Positions 9,860 to 21,366 of a stretch of DNA of 64,000 nucleotides are shown one piece after another; position 1 is the first letter of the stretch, and each line of letters opens with the position of its first letter. The notes under the pieces were generated by a model. It saw only the letters and a program-made list of their open reading frames with translations, was not told the DNA's origin and searched no databases. The translations under genes were made by a program, and so were the position numbers. This DNA is from Nageia nagi (Eukaryota > Pinophyta): contig JBITNC010000001.1 in NCBI GenBank assembly GCA_050084985.1, forward strand, positions 45,446,001-45,510,000. Reading direction: 5' to 3'.

Positions 9860-11230
9860 TTGCATTTTTTCATCTGATTGGATTGTTGAATCTGGTTGCA
9901 CTAATAACCTATGTTTTGAAAGGGAAAAGTTTGAAAACTTTCACAAGTATAGAAAAGATGCGATAGTGATAGATGATAACTCTATACTTTAAGTCCAAGG
10001 CATTGTAAGTGTGTTGATTTATGGGAAAGTTCTTGAAAATGTGCTCTATGTTCCTAAGCTTAGGATGAATCTTTTCTTCATAATTCAAGTTGCAAGGAAA
10101 GGGTACTCTTTTGAGTTTGAATCTCAATCTTGGTGCATTAAGAAAGGACTTTCCATGTTGGTTAAAAGATCAGTAAAAGATGATCTCTACATTATGGATC
10201 AAGTTCCAACAAAGATGTGTCTTGCTACAAATGTGTGTTTTAGAGTCAATTTTTGACACCAACATTTAGGGCACCTTAACCATAAGAGTATTCAAGTCAT
10301 GAAAGACCAAAAACTTATAAAAGGTTTTACTTCAATTTATCCTTTGATTGGTCTATGCGAGAAGTGCATTCTTGGCAAGATGCATAGAAAAAGTTTGAAA
10401 AGGATAAGGCAACACTAGCATCTCAACCTTTTCAACTTGTGCATTTAGATTTGAAGGGTCCATTTCAAACTAAGTCACTTGGGGGAGAATATTACATCTT
10501 TAACTTCATTAATGACTTAAGTAGGATGAAGTTTGGCTATCTACTTGAGCATAAGGATCAAATCTTTGAGATTTTCAAGAATTTTAAGTTCTTAGTTGAA
10601 AATTAGACTAACCTTAAAACTAAGATGTTGAGATTATATAATGGGGAAGAATACAATAGCAATGAGTTCAATGACTATTGTGCTAAGTATGGAATCAAGA
10701 GTTAGTTTACAATTCCTTACACTCCTTAGGAGAATGGTGTTGTTGAAAGGAAAAATAAGATAATTATGGAGATGGCTAGATGCATGTTGGGTAATCTTCC
10801 TAGTTTCTTATAAGATGAAGCTATGGGCATTGCCATTTACACCTTGAATAGGTGTCCCATAAAATCCATTTAGGGTAAAACTTCTTTTGAGGCATGTTTA
10901 AGAAGAAAACCTAACATTTCTCACCTTAGGGTGTTTACTTGTGAAACATTCTCCTACATTGGTTTTGAAAAAAAGGAAAAAGTTGGATAAAAGAGCTAAA
11001 AAGTGCATCTTTGTGGGTTATGATAGTTAGCATAGAGGCTATAGGCTCTACTCTCCATCCTACAAAGGAGTGTTCATTTCAAGGGATGTAAATTTCAATG
11101 AAATGCTTAAAGAATCTACTTCTAATGAGGATGTTGATGATTCCAATGACTCGATAGTTGCACCTAGTTGGTTGGGTATTGATGTAGACAAGTCACCTCA
11201 AGAGAAAAATTCTCCAACATAAAGAGTAAC
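9860..11230 (+). pseudogene. copia-2 protease and integrase
   Basis: The protease site reads DWIVESGCTNN (9876-9908), so the catalytic Asp is Glu (GAA at 9888-9890); LRMNLFFIIQVARKGY closes the domain. The integrase zinc-binding part is intact in its ligands (HQHLGHLN ... LCEKCILGK, about 10258-10380). In the catalytic core the first Asp is kept (HLDLKGP), the second is changed (LRLYNGEEY, normally SDNGGEY) and the Glu is kept (ENGVVERKN). Several TAG and TAA stops and a frame change near 10950 (TCETFSYIGFEKK) interrupt it. Copy B has lost this whole section. Confidence 0.88.
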
Positions 11231-11237
11231 AAGGAGC

Positions 11238-12059
11238 ATGACCTTGAATAAATCCTTATTTTTCAAAATTAACAACAAGCATGAGAAATCATCTCTCAAA
11301 TATGTTTCTAATCACAAGTGCTGGTTGGAAGCCATGAAAGTTGAGTATGAGGTGCTTATGAAAAATGAAACATGGGATTTTGTTCCTTATCCCAATGAGA
11401 AGAATGTGATTAGAAATAAGTGGATCTACAAGGTAAAGTTCAATTCAATTGAGGACATTGAGAAATACAAGGTAAGGTTAGTAGCTAAATGTTTTGCTTA
11501 AAATTATGATGTAGATTATGAGGAAACCTTTGCTCCCATGGAAAAGATGCCCACTATCAAAATTATCCTTGCTCTTTTTGCAGCAAAAGGATGGAAAGTT
11601 TTTCAACTTGACATTAAGAGTGCATTTCTCAATGGTGACTTAGATGTGGAAATGTTCATGAATCAACCAAAAGGGTTTATTATGGATGGTAAAGACTCTT
11701 TTATGTGCAAGCTAAAGAAGTCATTGTATGGACTTAAGCAAGCACCTACAGCTTGGTACAATAAGATTTCAAGATACTTTACAGATATTCAATTCTCCAA
11801 GTGCCTTTATAACTCTAATCTATATATTCTTAATCAAGAAAACTATGAGGTCTTCATTCTCTTTTATGTAGATGATATTTTGATTACTAGTAACAATGAT
11901 GAAATCATTCAAGAGTGCATATTTAAACTCAAGGCAACATTTGAAATGATTGATCTTGGTCTCTTGCACTACTATCTTAGAATGCAAGTGTATCAATATA
12001 AGGATTGCACTTATCTTAGTTAATTTAAGTATATATCAGACATCTTGTAGAAGTTTGGA
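11238..12059 (+). pseudogene. copia-2 reverse transcriptase
   Basis: This is a copia RT. Visible blocks are NHKCWLEAMKVEYEVL and NKWIYKVKF (N-terminal), FQLDIKSAFLNGDL (first catalytic Asp), KLKKSLYGLKQAPTAWY and FYVDDILIT (catalytic YVDD, 11862-11876). There are only a few stops: after KCFA (TAA for CAA) and after CTYLS (TAA for CAA). The long open piece is 11538-12023. Copy B (56850-57470) is open for 206 residues. Confidence 0.93.
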
Positions 12060-12830
12060 ATGGAGGAGTGTAGATATGTTGCGATCCCAATCTCTCTTGG
12101 AATTATTGTTTCTCTAAGCTCTAACTCTCAGTTGGTTGATACTACAACTTACATGCAATTGATTGGTAGTCTTCTATATTTAACTATTTCCAAGCTAGAT
12201 ATTACCTTCATAGTGAATTTCATAGTTCAATTCATGCAAAAACCATATGTTGAGCACCTCAATGCTGTTAAGCAAATCCTAAGGTATGTTGCAAGGATAA
12301 CAGATCTTGCTCTCAAGTATTCTAAGTTACCCTCATTTATTCTCTTAGGGTTCTTAGATTCTAATTATGGGGGAGATAGAGATGATAAAAAATCAACCTT
12401 TGCATATGTGTTTAGCATTGGTTCAAGTTCTATCTCTTGGGCTTCCAAGAAGTAACCTACTATTTCTCTTTCCACCATAGAAGCTGAATATCGTGCCATG
12501 TCTATTGTAGCCCATGAAGCTATTTGGCTAAGGCATATTTTGAAAGAAATTAGGTATGAGCAAGCTAGCTCATCTTTGATTTCTTCATATAATCAATCAG
12601 CTATTTCTTTGGCTAAGAATCTTATGTTCTATTAGAGAATAAAACATATGAAAATTGAAGACCATTTTATCAAAGAGAAGGTTCTTGATGGCATCATACA
12701 CCTAGAGTATTTTCCATTTACCTTGAACTTCACTAATTTGTTCACCAAGCCCCTTCTTGAAGTTTAGGTCTGTAAGCTTAAGGATGTTATTAGTTTGGTG
12801 AAGTTTCCCTCAAGGGGAAGTGAAGTTTGA
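12060..12830 (+). pseudogene. copia-2 RNase H and end of pol
   Basis: It continues RT. Visible blocks are QLIGSLLYLTISKLDI, VKQILRYVARITDLAL, LDSNYGGDRDDKKSTFAYVF (normally DSDWAGDxxxRKSTSGY), SISWASKK followed by a stop, STIEAEYRAM (catalytic Glu), SYNQSAISLAKN and LFTKPLLEV. It ends at the TGA of 12828-12830, after KFPSRGSEV as in copia-1. Stops are TAG and TAA. Confidence 0.9.
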
Positions 12831-13540
12831 ATTCTTGTGTTGAATTCATATTTGTGATGACAACTTCATCCTTAAGAGAATTTTGTGTTGTATAGTGTTG
12901 ATTTTGTTGTACACCTTCATGGTAAGTTCATTGTATGTGGAGAACTTGTTATACAACTTTTTAGAGCAAAAATTAGCCAATATATCACTATTTAGTTATC
13001 CATTTGTGAGAAACTCTTATGTGTCTTTTGCCACTAATCAATTATCCATATGTGAGGAACTCATGCATAATTTATTTTTTGCCCTACTTTTGTATGATAA
13101 TCAATACATGTTTTGCATACAACAGGTGACTATGAGTTTTGGCTTGGCATCTTCGTCATGACTTATAGTGCACCATTGATCAATTTATGATGGCATATAT
13201 CCTTATTGATATGATTGTGTTGCATCTAATTGATCTTATTGTTTGACCTAGTTTGTGAATTGCAAGTTCTCTCAAAATTGCAGGTTACTTACTTCAATTA
13301 TGCAGGCTCATGGAGACTCTTCATGACTTCTAGTTGGATGAATACTTCATGTACATTGAAATCAGTTGTGGTTAATGATTGTATTTGGAAAAGTAGTGAG
13401 TCTCAAACTAGATCTTTCTTACTTCATAAATATGTAAAAATTTCTCATCTTTGTTGTATCTATTTGGAGGAGAACTCTCTTACTTTCTCTTTTCCTTCTC
13501 TCTTATTCACTCTATCCTAATATTTTGCTTTAAGGGGGAG
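12831..13540 (+). other. 3' noncoding region and polypurine tract of copia-2
   Basis: About 700 bp lie between the pol stop and the 3' LTR. It holds a hairpin AAGTTC ... GAACTT at 12924-12947 (same 24-nt layout as in copia-1 but with a paired T-to-C and A-to-G change), further AGTTATCC ... GGAACT-like units (about 12994-13015 and 13030-13053), the conserved block from about 13121 and the polypurine tract TTTAAGGGGGAG (13529-13540). Copy B is 58142-58847. Confidence 0.75.
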
Positions 13541-13759
13541 TGTTCGAATGTATAATGCATTATTGTAAAGGTTTTTTAATAATATTTTATGTAAGTTCAC
13601 TAATACTTAAGGGTATCATTTTATACCTTAAGTATTTAAAGTGCATATGATAATGTAACTTGTCCTACACTCCATGTCATGAGCATGCCCCTTGGGTAAA
13701 AGGGTGTGCATGTCATGGATTTGTGCATTGGGTAAAAGGGTGATCCAAAGGGGGATTTT
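13541..13759 (+). repeat. Truncated 3' LTR of copia-2
   Basis: It begins TGTTCGAATGTATAATGC right after the polypurine tract and matches the first about 220 bp of the 5' LTR, ending at GGGGGATTTT just before where the TATA box would be. The following ACATTGATAATC is not LTR. Copy B (58848-59066) breaks at the same base. Confidence 0.85.
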
Positions 13760-14064
13760 ACATTGATAATCATCTTTTACAGGTTATTGCAAATATAATT
13801 TAGTGTGGAGGTGAGCACAATTTCATGGCTAAAGAGATTCTTCTATGAACACATACTGAGGGAAGAATGCCATGGATGATTTAGGAGATTGCATGTCACT
13901 GAGGTATTCAAAAGAGTACTCCCTATAACTAGGGGTATTAGAAGTCATGTTGGTTTTCCAAAGATGTGTGGTGAAGCTAAAGGCACCAAAGGATTATTCA
14001 AAGATAATCCATAGTTGTATCTTACCATTGCTTGAGGGAAAGCAATTCAATAGGGGAGGCTTTA
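13760..14064 (+). other. gypsy-1 internal remnant before the 3' LTR
   Basis: This is about 300 bp between the broken copia-2 LTR and the gypsy-1 3' LTR, ending in a purine-rich tract (AATAGGGGAGGC, 14049-14060) that fits the gypsy-1 polypurine tract. I recognise no RT, RNase H or integrase motif. Copy B is 59067-59374. Confidence 0.6.
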
Positions 14065-15417
14065 TGATGTCCCATTTGGATCAATGATAAATTGTATCAT
14101 GGCCACTCTGTATTCTAGTATATGTTCATATTAATGTTGTGATTGTGTAACTCAAACAAGAGCTTATGGTATGCAAACCCCACTATGATCCCAACAATGG
14201 TACATATCTCCTTAATTAGTGATGTTGTGTAATGTAATGGGTTATCTCAAATTGTGGGAATCCTAATGTATCATGTGTAGTTAAGGGATGATCCCAGATT
14301 GTGGGAATCCCTAGGTAGATATTTTTCATGTATGTTCCAAGTAAACAGAGGAGCATGCTAATGTTGGGTGGATTCTATATATACCATGTTGGATTAGGAG
14401 ACCTTATAAACCCCCACATTAACCCAAGAGGTCATTTGGACCCCACATAAACCTTGAGGGCCTTCATGACCCCCACATTGGTATACTAGACCAATGGGAC
14501 CCCCATGTTGGCATACTAGGCCATTATGACCCCCATGTTGGCACTATTAACTTGTTAACCCCAATATTGTATTAGAAAAGGCTTAGGATGATAATGAGGC
14601 ATGTATTATGGATATGAGAGACTATATATAGGGTATGGATCCCTATTATGAGGTTACCACTTATCATACACTTTATATACTAGTCCTGATCAGGAAATAA
14701 AGTCTTAGCGATGTTTAGCAACTATTCCTCAATGAAATCTAGAGTGGAAGGGTGGGAGAATAATATTATATAGCTTAAGTGGGTCACCTAGCCCATTTGA
14801 TGAAATTTTGAGGATGAGCTACTACCTCCATTTTTCATTAGGGTTTGAGGAGACTCCTTCCTAGGAGGGTATTCGAATATTGAGGGTGTTAGTCTATTCT
14901 ATAGTTTGTTTTGGTTTTCATAAGGTTTAAAACCCTATATTAGTTGGTGTACCTCCATTGTATATTAATAGTCTCTCATAATCCAAAGGAAATTCATTAT
15001 GTTCCATATCATTATGTTATTTCATTATGTGCATGTGTTTCCCTTGTGGCATTATGTTGTGATATCATTGTATGTTCCATGTGTGGTGATATAATGGTGT
15101 TGGAAGCTTCATATATGAGTTGTATTGCATTCATTAAAGCTATTGTGTTGTGTATTGTTATTTTTAGGCATTCATACAATTTGTAGGGAGTTGGAAAAGC
15201 CCTAGGGTTGATATCAACACTAGGTGACCATGTTGGGTGTTGTGTGAGGTGTGGGGGCTTTGGAAGGCCCACATTTATTTTGTGGAGTTACTATGTGCTC
15301 TAGAGAACAATAATTAGGGTTATGATTACATTATGGTGTGGCCATTTGATGTTTTAGGGTTGCAAAAATCCTAGTGTTGGTTGTTTTAATTGAGGGTAAT
15401 TTTGGATCCTTATAAGG
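14065..15417 (+). repeat. 3' LTR of gypsy-1
   Basis: It begins TGATGTCCCATTTGG after the polypurine tract and ends CCTTATAAG. It holds the same about 30-bp repeat array and TATA box as the 5' LTR, at roughly 85% identity by eye. The flank ATCCA (15418-15422) nearly matches ATCTA left of the 5' LTR. Confidence 0.85.
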
Positions 15418-16140
15418 ATCCATAAAGTTTCTTGATGGTCATTGGAATATTCCCTTTCTTTATAGCTTGAATCTACCTTCACTACATCTTATGATACTAC
15501 ATGTCTAAGATACTCTACCTATTATATTCTAAAAATTCATTTAGATTCCTTGGTATATAATTAATATTCATGTAATATTTACAATGTGTATCTACATGTT
15601 GTAGGTACTCTTGTTATTTTTTTTATAGATAAAGATATCATCAAAGAAGACTAAATTAAACTTGTAGACCAAAAGGTATAAGTAAATATTCATAATAAAT
15701 CTAATGTGTATAAAATAATATTGTAGGAATATCTTTTATAATTCTAATTTAATGATATCCAAAGCATAAATCAAGATTAGTGAAATAAATAATGTCATAC
15801 AATTCATCTAATGAATCATTAATAATATGGTTTGAAAATATATCTTTGATAGTAATTTTATTGAGTTCCCGATAATTCATGTGTATACATTATGATCCAT
15901 CCTTTTTGTGTACCTAAATTATTAAGGTTTAGAATATGCTATGATTAGGTATAATAATTCCCACTTTTAAAATTTCTGGCATGACCTTTTCAAAATTTAC
16001 TTTATGCAAGTGACGATATCCATATGGTCAAATGTTTGGTAGTTAACTTTTTGCAATGAGGTTGATTGCATGTTCTTTCTCTCTTTTTGATGGTAGGTCA
16101 TTAGGAATATCCTAAAAAACCTTCTTGTATTTGGTGATGA
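15418..16140 (-). pseudogene. gypsy-3 reverse transcriptase (minus strand)
   Basis: Reading down from 16140 on the minus strand, the blocks come in Ty3/gypsy order: NDLPSKREKEHAINLI, PYGYRHLHKVNFEKVM, VHKKDGS, NYRELNKITIKDI, INDSLDELYD, a decayed LDLCFGYH block, then FFDDIFIYKK (the F/YxDD catalytic box, Asp codons within 15637-15645) and VEYLRHVVS. Several codons are stops. The domain is cut at 15417 by gypsy-1 and its continuation lies at 1601-2045. The wording is close to plant chromovirus-type pol. Copy B is 60728-61440. Confidence 0.88.
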
Positions 16141-16737
16141 TCTCATATAATTCCATTGGTTGTGAAATGGTTTATACCTTTATATATAAGATGAATGTAG
16201 TTTATATTTTGGTGATCTATATAGTTTTGGGGTATGCATATTGTAGATATATAATAATGAATTGTAATGAAATAAAGCACTATTTCTCTATAATATACTT
16301 ACTGAAGTATTGTATACTCATATATATATTTTTGGATAAATAAAAAGAGTTTTGTATGGGTATGATCTATTTTGATCCTTTACAGTTTGATAGAATGTTT
16401 ATACTTAGTCAAGTTTGAACATTTCCTATGGTATTTGATTTTGGCAAAGATCTGATAGTGAAAAAAGTTTGCTAGAATAATGATAAAATAAAATAGTGTT
16501 GGTACTTAGTTATTTTTGAACATTTTCTATAATGTTTAATTTTGGTAGAGATCTAACAGTATTGAGATGGATAAAGTTTTATAGAATATCAAAAAAATAA
16601 GATAGTATTATACTTAGCAATTTTTGAATGTTTTGTAGAATATTTAATTTTGATGGAGATCCTGTAGAGCAGAGCAGATCAAATTTTTTCAAAATATTGA
16701 GAAAATAAAATGACTTTATTATCTTTAGCATAAGTTT
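16141..16737 (-). repeat. gypsy-3 upstream part with three tandem repeats of about 110 bp
   Basis: From about 16380 to 16720 three degenerate units follow each other, each with TACTTAG, TTTGAACATTT, TTTGATTTTGGCAAAGATC and AAAATAAAATAG-like words. On the minus strand each unit reads as a protein repeat (for example SPSKLNILQNIQK), so the array may have been coding in gypsy-3. 16141-16380 is AT-rich with minus-strand readings leading into the RT. Copy B is 61441-62054, where one minus-strand reading of 68 residues is open (61842-62048). Confidence 0.55.
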
Positions 16738-17734
16738 TGTTGGAGGTGGTTAATCACACATCATTATGAATCATAGTTAAATTAACCACTTAAAGTGTTC
16801 GAATTGTGAGATTCAAGTTCCAACCATCTAGATTGAAGCATGTTCAAAGAATTCTACCAAAATAGTGCATTTTCCTTTGTATTTGGTTTTGATGGGTTCA
16901 TTTGAATCTAGATACCTAAAAATATTATTGGAACCTTGGAAAAATATGCTTTCATTACAAGAAGATGATTTCATCTCCTAGATTCAAGTTTCAAGTTTTG
17001 ATCAAGTTGGAAAGTGTCAATACATGTGATAGGATGATTTAGATCCTTGTATATTTGAATACAAGTTGTAAATCTTATTAGAGAATCAAATATAATACTT
17101 TTCTAAATATCTAATTAGTTACAAATATTTTAGTTTGTTAAAGCTTGTTAGGAATTAGTTAGAAGATATTTCTCAAGAGAAAAACTAAGTATTACCTCAA
17201 TTGAAGGAGAAGGGGTCAAATATAGTAGATATTTACCATATTTTATACTAGCACCATTGATTATGAAAAAGGTTGTCTCTTGAATATGATCTATTTATCA
17301 TTATTCTTAAATGGTTGTGTAATATGTCTATTTGCACTTTATGGACTATGATAGTTTATCAATAGTTATTCCATATTTGTAAGATGCTTTGTAGAGCATA
17401 ATTACTTAGAATGTCATATTTTATATGGTGGCTAGAAAATCAAACTATTTGACTAGCTTGGATTCTGCTTTAATGGATGCTTGTACGAATCTGAATATTT
17501 GTTTTGCTTATTTGCAACCCACTAACATAGCATTTTAAGTTTGCTTTAGTTCTATAAATATATTTTTAGCACCCCTACTTTTAGTAAAATCCAATCCAAT
17601 CTTGATAGGAACCAACCTTCTTAGGAGATTGAATTTTAGTTTTAAAAGTCATTCATTAGAATTATAGTTGTGATTTAGATAAGTGGGTGCATGTATAAAA
17701 TTATCGCATATCAATCAACAATATTAAAATTCTT
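16738..17734 (+). repeat. 5' LTR of gypsy-4
   Basis: It begins TGTTGGAGGTGGTTAATCAC and ends before the primer site near TTAAAATTCT. A TATA box (TATAAATATA, about 17552-17561) lies about 180 bp from the end. The borders are inferred from the primer site and from the identical start in copy B (62055); no second LTR of this element is in the window to confirm them. Confidence 0.65.
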
Positions 17735-17736
17735 TT

Positions 17737-17755
17737 TGGCATGCTCGATGGGACA
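17737..17755 (+). promoter_or_regulatory. Candidate primer binding site of gypsy-4
   Basis: TGGCATGCTCGATGGGACA lies shortly before gag. It resembles the non-Met primer sites of Tat and Ogre elements (TGGCGACTC...TGGGGA). The match is partial, so the primer tRNA is uncertain. Confidence 0.5.
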
Positions 17756-17887
17756 ATCTCTTACTCTATTCTAAATTATGCATGATTATTATATCATGAT
17801 GGTGACTACTTAGTTGAAACTCATTTTATCTCTTAAAGATTAAACTTAGAAAATTGTTTAGTTTTGCTTCCTTAGTTTTTGTTGATT

Positions 17888-18864
17888 ATGAGAACAAGAT
17901 CACAAACTAATAAAGCCAAAGAATTCTCTAGTATTAAAAAGTTAGAAAGGTCTATGAAAACTAGAGGTAAAAAATCCAAATCTCTTTAAGATCTTATTCA
18001 TATTTTAAACCCCCACTGTGTTGAACTCTATTCCACCTTTCACTAGTAGGAATATTATCAATCCACTTGTTCAAATGGATTACCTAGCTCAATCTCTTAT
18101 TTATCTAGAATGGAATACTTCTAGTGCTCTTAAAGTTGCAAATCCTCATAAAATCCCACTACAAGTTGAAAAAGCTTTCCAAAATTAGGATGGTTACGAA
18201 AAGATTTCTTATGAACATTATTAGGATATTGCAGATATGGCTAAGTAATACAACATAGTTCATGAATATGTTATGCCTAGATTACTTTCCATGTCCTTGT
18301 TTAGCAAAGTATTGGATTAGTACAAAATTATTTTGGCCAATTCCATTTCTATATGGGCTAAACTTGTTGAACCCCTCATTCTTGAATTTAATGAGGTTTA
18401 TGATCTGTATTCTTTGCTATCATAATTCAATGTTATTCAAAGGCATAGTTAAGAAAATATATCTGATTTTAACTTAAGATTTGCTAAATCTTAGGATAGA
18501 GTGTCTCTAGCTGTAAGGTCTCATCCTTTAATGGCTCGAATGTTCTACCTTAAAGCATTTACTCTAGATTTAGCCTAAAGGATTCAAATGACATGACCTC
18601 ACTAATTTTTAGATATTTATAAATATGCTTTACAAGTGGAAGCTTCCCTTATTTCTATGGGAAAGCTTCCTACTAGACTATTTACACCTATCTCATATGT
18701 GATCCCAACTTCCATGCAACCTTGAATCCAAACTTATCCTTCACTGTATATAGTCCAAGCTCCTCAGTTACCCCAATTACAATTTTTGGCATTGCAATGT
18801 CAAATTGCTCTGCCTACACCATAATTGTAGCTTACCTTACTTGCACCTTTTCTTTAGTTAGCAC
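17888..18864 (+). pseudogene. gypsy-4 gag, part 1
   Basis: It starts MRTRSQTNKAKEFSSI at 17888. After a frame change near 17990 the reading is clearly gag: NPLVQMDYLAQSLIYLEWNT, DGYEKISYEHY, DIADMAK, MPRLLSMSLFSKVLD, ILANSISIWAKLVEPLILEF, NEVYDLYSLLS, NVIQRHS, ISDFNLRFAKS, SLAVRSHPLMARMFYLKAF, DIYKYALQVEASLISMGKLP. Stops fall mostly at Gln or Trp positions. A proline/glutamine-rich part follows (about 18700-18860) until copia-3 enters. Copy B begins at 63215 and runs off the window. Confidence 0.85.
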
Positions 18865-21171
18865 TGTTGAAATTTGTGTGATATTTGAGAGGGGGGTGAA
18901 TCAATGTGTCTAAAAACTAAACTCAGATTCTTAAATTCTAAAATCAAAATGATGCAAGATTGAAATCAAACAAGTAAGCATAACAATATGACAACACACA
19001 ACACAAGATGTAATGAGGTTCATCAATTTGGCTACATCCTTGAAAATGATTTTTTGGACTCCAATCCAAATCCAAACATAAAATCACTTGATCTTATAAT
19101 TTTTCACAACATTGACTATGAAGGGTAGCATCGACTAACCAAATATTTTACAACACCCATTGTAAAAACTTCAATCCTTATGCCAAGCATCAACTTGGGC
19201 TTCAAATTCTAAATCAAATTGACATATTGATGCCTTTTCTAAAATAAGACCCTATTGGTGTATCTCACTAAAAAAATGCAAATTCGACCTCTTTATTTAG
19301 CCTCCTCAAATCTGAACCCGTAATAAAGACATACATCACAAAACATAATACTTCATAAATCTTGCAACACTTCAAAAATTATCCTTGTTTTAAAATCACT
19401 ATCCATAATATCAAAAATTCTATCTTTGATTAAAAACACTATCTATGTTTCAAAACCATATGCATTCGCTACATTTTCAATATCTATTTTCATCTAAAAA
19501 TCATAATCTATCCATTCGTATATGCCTCAACATCGGTTTAATCACAATTCAAGTATTTATTAAAACATAGAGTGTCTTATCTAAGGAAACAATTCATATG
19601 CACTCCTTTAAGAACTAAAATATTTACACCACAACCATTCTCTGATATTCACATTCATTGCACTTATAAAAAATCCCCTTTCAAACATTTTTAATCCCTT
19701 TAATAAAATGTGTCATAAAAACTAAAAAGATTCATCCAATATCAATCTGCTATCTATTTCACACACTAAATAATGAAACATACACTTCACAAAATACATA
19801 ACCTATATAAAATAATGCATGCACTCCTTTTACACCATACACCTCACCTTTCCAAGAGCACTTTGCTATATTCATTTTGAATTTTCCATAACAACCAAGA
19901 CATTGCACACATTTTTCATAAGAACAACCATTCGCTATACACACATGGCTTAAGAAGATTAAACAATGCAATCTAATAATGTTAGCATTCAATCAAGTAA
20001 ATCCCTCATTCAAAATGGATAAAGAGTAACCATTTTTCAAAAGGGTGAGGTGCTAGCCAAAGATAAAGCAATACACCAAGTGTCTTTACTTTATTTGGAG
20101 AGCATTTGGCCAAACAATTCACATGAATCCAATTCACCTTAATGCAAACTTGAAGTGGCATTTTTTCAAACAGTTCATAGCCCTATTCTATGCAAGAATA
20201 GATATTAATTTTCCCATACATTTTCTAAAGTCATTTCATCAAACAATTCACATTCCAAAGTTGAGAAAATAAGAAAAAAGAGCTCTAGAGGTATTTTCGA
20301 TGAGCCATAACTTCTTACTAGGTGCACGATTTAATATGAAATTTGGACCATGTATTATACATATAAATGAATACATATATCAAAATTTAAAGGTCTAAAT
20401 CCACATAGATTATGCACAACACTTCTCACAAAGTGGCCTCTGTTGAAGATTTGAAGACATTTTGTCAAAAAGTACACATGATTAGTTTGGTGCACATTAG
20501 TGATTCTCATACTTTGGGACCTCAAATCAAGATGATTCAAAATAAAATGTTTCTCATTTCACTAATTTATATATGTAAAAATTTTTAAATTCAATTTTTG
20601 AATACTTTGAGATCCTAAAACAACCATCCAACTATTTCCATGACAACCAAAATTTGTGCTCAGAATTGCAAAAAGTTACAAAGTGGCATTTTGCAACTTG
20701 TGCCATTTTTACCTTGATCTCCACCTTCATATAAAATTTGGACCATAGATTATTGTTATGTATTAATATATTTTATTTAAATTTCAGCCTTTGACTCATC
20801 ACCATTCGCTTGAAATTTGGCTTGCACGAAGTCAATTTCATCAAGATTTTTGATTGCTCCAAAACCCACAAGAGTGCATGAAATTGAACTGACATGGAAT
20901 ATGCCCATTTCAATTATGCAAAAAACTCTTTTATCACACCAAAAATTGATACAAACCAACTCTAGCTTTTTTTCATGTTTCATTTTCATTTTGGCCCCCT
21001 TGACGACTTTTGGTACCTCATGACAACTTTTGGTCACTGTCATTTTTGCATCCGACAACTTTGCAAATCTTATTGACATCATTACTTTGAAACATAAAAC
21101 CATGCAAAACATATGCATACTTATCTCATAATGTTTATAATAATGACAACACCACTACACCGTACTCAATA
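18865..21171 (-). repeat. 3' LTR of copia-3 (left copy)
   Basis: It is 2,307 bp, long for a copia element. Read on the plus strand it starts TGTTGAAATTTGTG and ends CGTACTCAATA. A G-rich word GAGAGGGGGGTGAATCAA sits about 25 bp from that end, as in many Sirevirus LTRs. On the element's strand the LTR therefore begins TATTG and ends CAACA. Confidence 0.9.
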
Positions 21172-21366
21172 ATCTCCCCCTTTGGAATTGTTGGCAACAC
21201 ATACGCAAAAACCTATTACTCTTCTCCCCCTTTGACAATAAATACAAAGGGGTGCCTTGGACTCCCCTTGATTCCCTATGTATAATACTTAGGTGCAAAT
21301 CAATAAATAATAAAACATAATCATGCATGAGAAAAAATATAATAAAGTACAAAATTACTCCCCCTG
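21172..21366 (-). promoter_or_regulatory. Three polypurine tracts of copia-3
   Basis: Seen on the plus strand as CTCCCCCTTTG (about 21173-21184), CTCCCCCTTTG (about 21223-21233) and CTCCCCCTGAG (about 21358-21368). On the element's strand these read CAAAGGGGGAG, twice, and CTCAGGGGGAG. The first directly abuts the LTR and would prime plus-strand synthesis. Several tracts before the 3' LTR are described for Sireviruses. Confidence 0.75.

Larger units (their letters stand above)
5886..13759 (+). mobile_element. copia-2: Ty1/copia element inside gypsy-1
   Basis: It has a 5' LTR (5886-6383), a tRNA-iMet primer site, an unusually long leader (6398-8890), gag, protease, integrase, reverse transcriptase and RNase H in copia order, a 3' noncoding region with hairpins, a polypurine tract (TTTAAGGGGGAG, 13529-13540) and a truncated 3' LTR (13541-13759). 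All coding parts carry stops. No target duplication can be seen because the 3' LTR has lost its end. The same truncation in copy B shows the loss preceded the duplication. Confidence 0.92.
2046..15417 (+). mobile_element. gypsy-1: Ty3/gypsy element interrupted by copia-2
   Basis: The 5' LTR (2046-3378), a tRNA-iMet primer binding site, decayed gag and protease, and a 3' LTR (14065-15417) are recognisable. No reverse transcriptase or integrase is visible, so most of pol is gone. It is inserted in gypsy-3 with a near-match 5-bp flank (ATCTA at 2041-2045, ATCCA at 15418-15422). Copia-2 occupies 5886-13759. The two LTRs differ by roughly 15% by eye, more than copies A and B differ, so the insertion predates the duplication. 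Confidence 0.88.
1601..18674. repeat. Duplicated block, copy A
   Basis: This block is repeated at 48859-64000. Matching points are 1601 and 48859, 4796 and 52085, 11538 and 56850, 16738 and 62055, and 18674 and 64000. All nested junctions (gypsy-3/gypsy-1, gypsy-1/copia-2, truncated copia-2 LTR/gypsy-1, gypsy-3/gypsy-4) are shared. By eye, identity is about 95% in the gypsy-3 part and nearer 91% in parts of the gypsy-4 LTR. The right end of the duplication is not seen because copy B runs out of the window. Confidence 0.93.

Noticed and set aside
18865-21171. Open readings of 60-113 codons in the copia-3 LTR, for example 20777-21118
   Set aside because: They are not kept in the other LTR (26611-28926) and have no recognisable domain.
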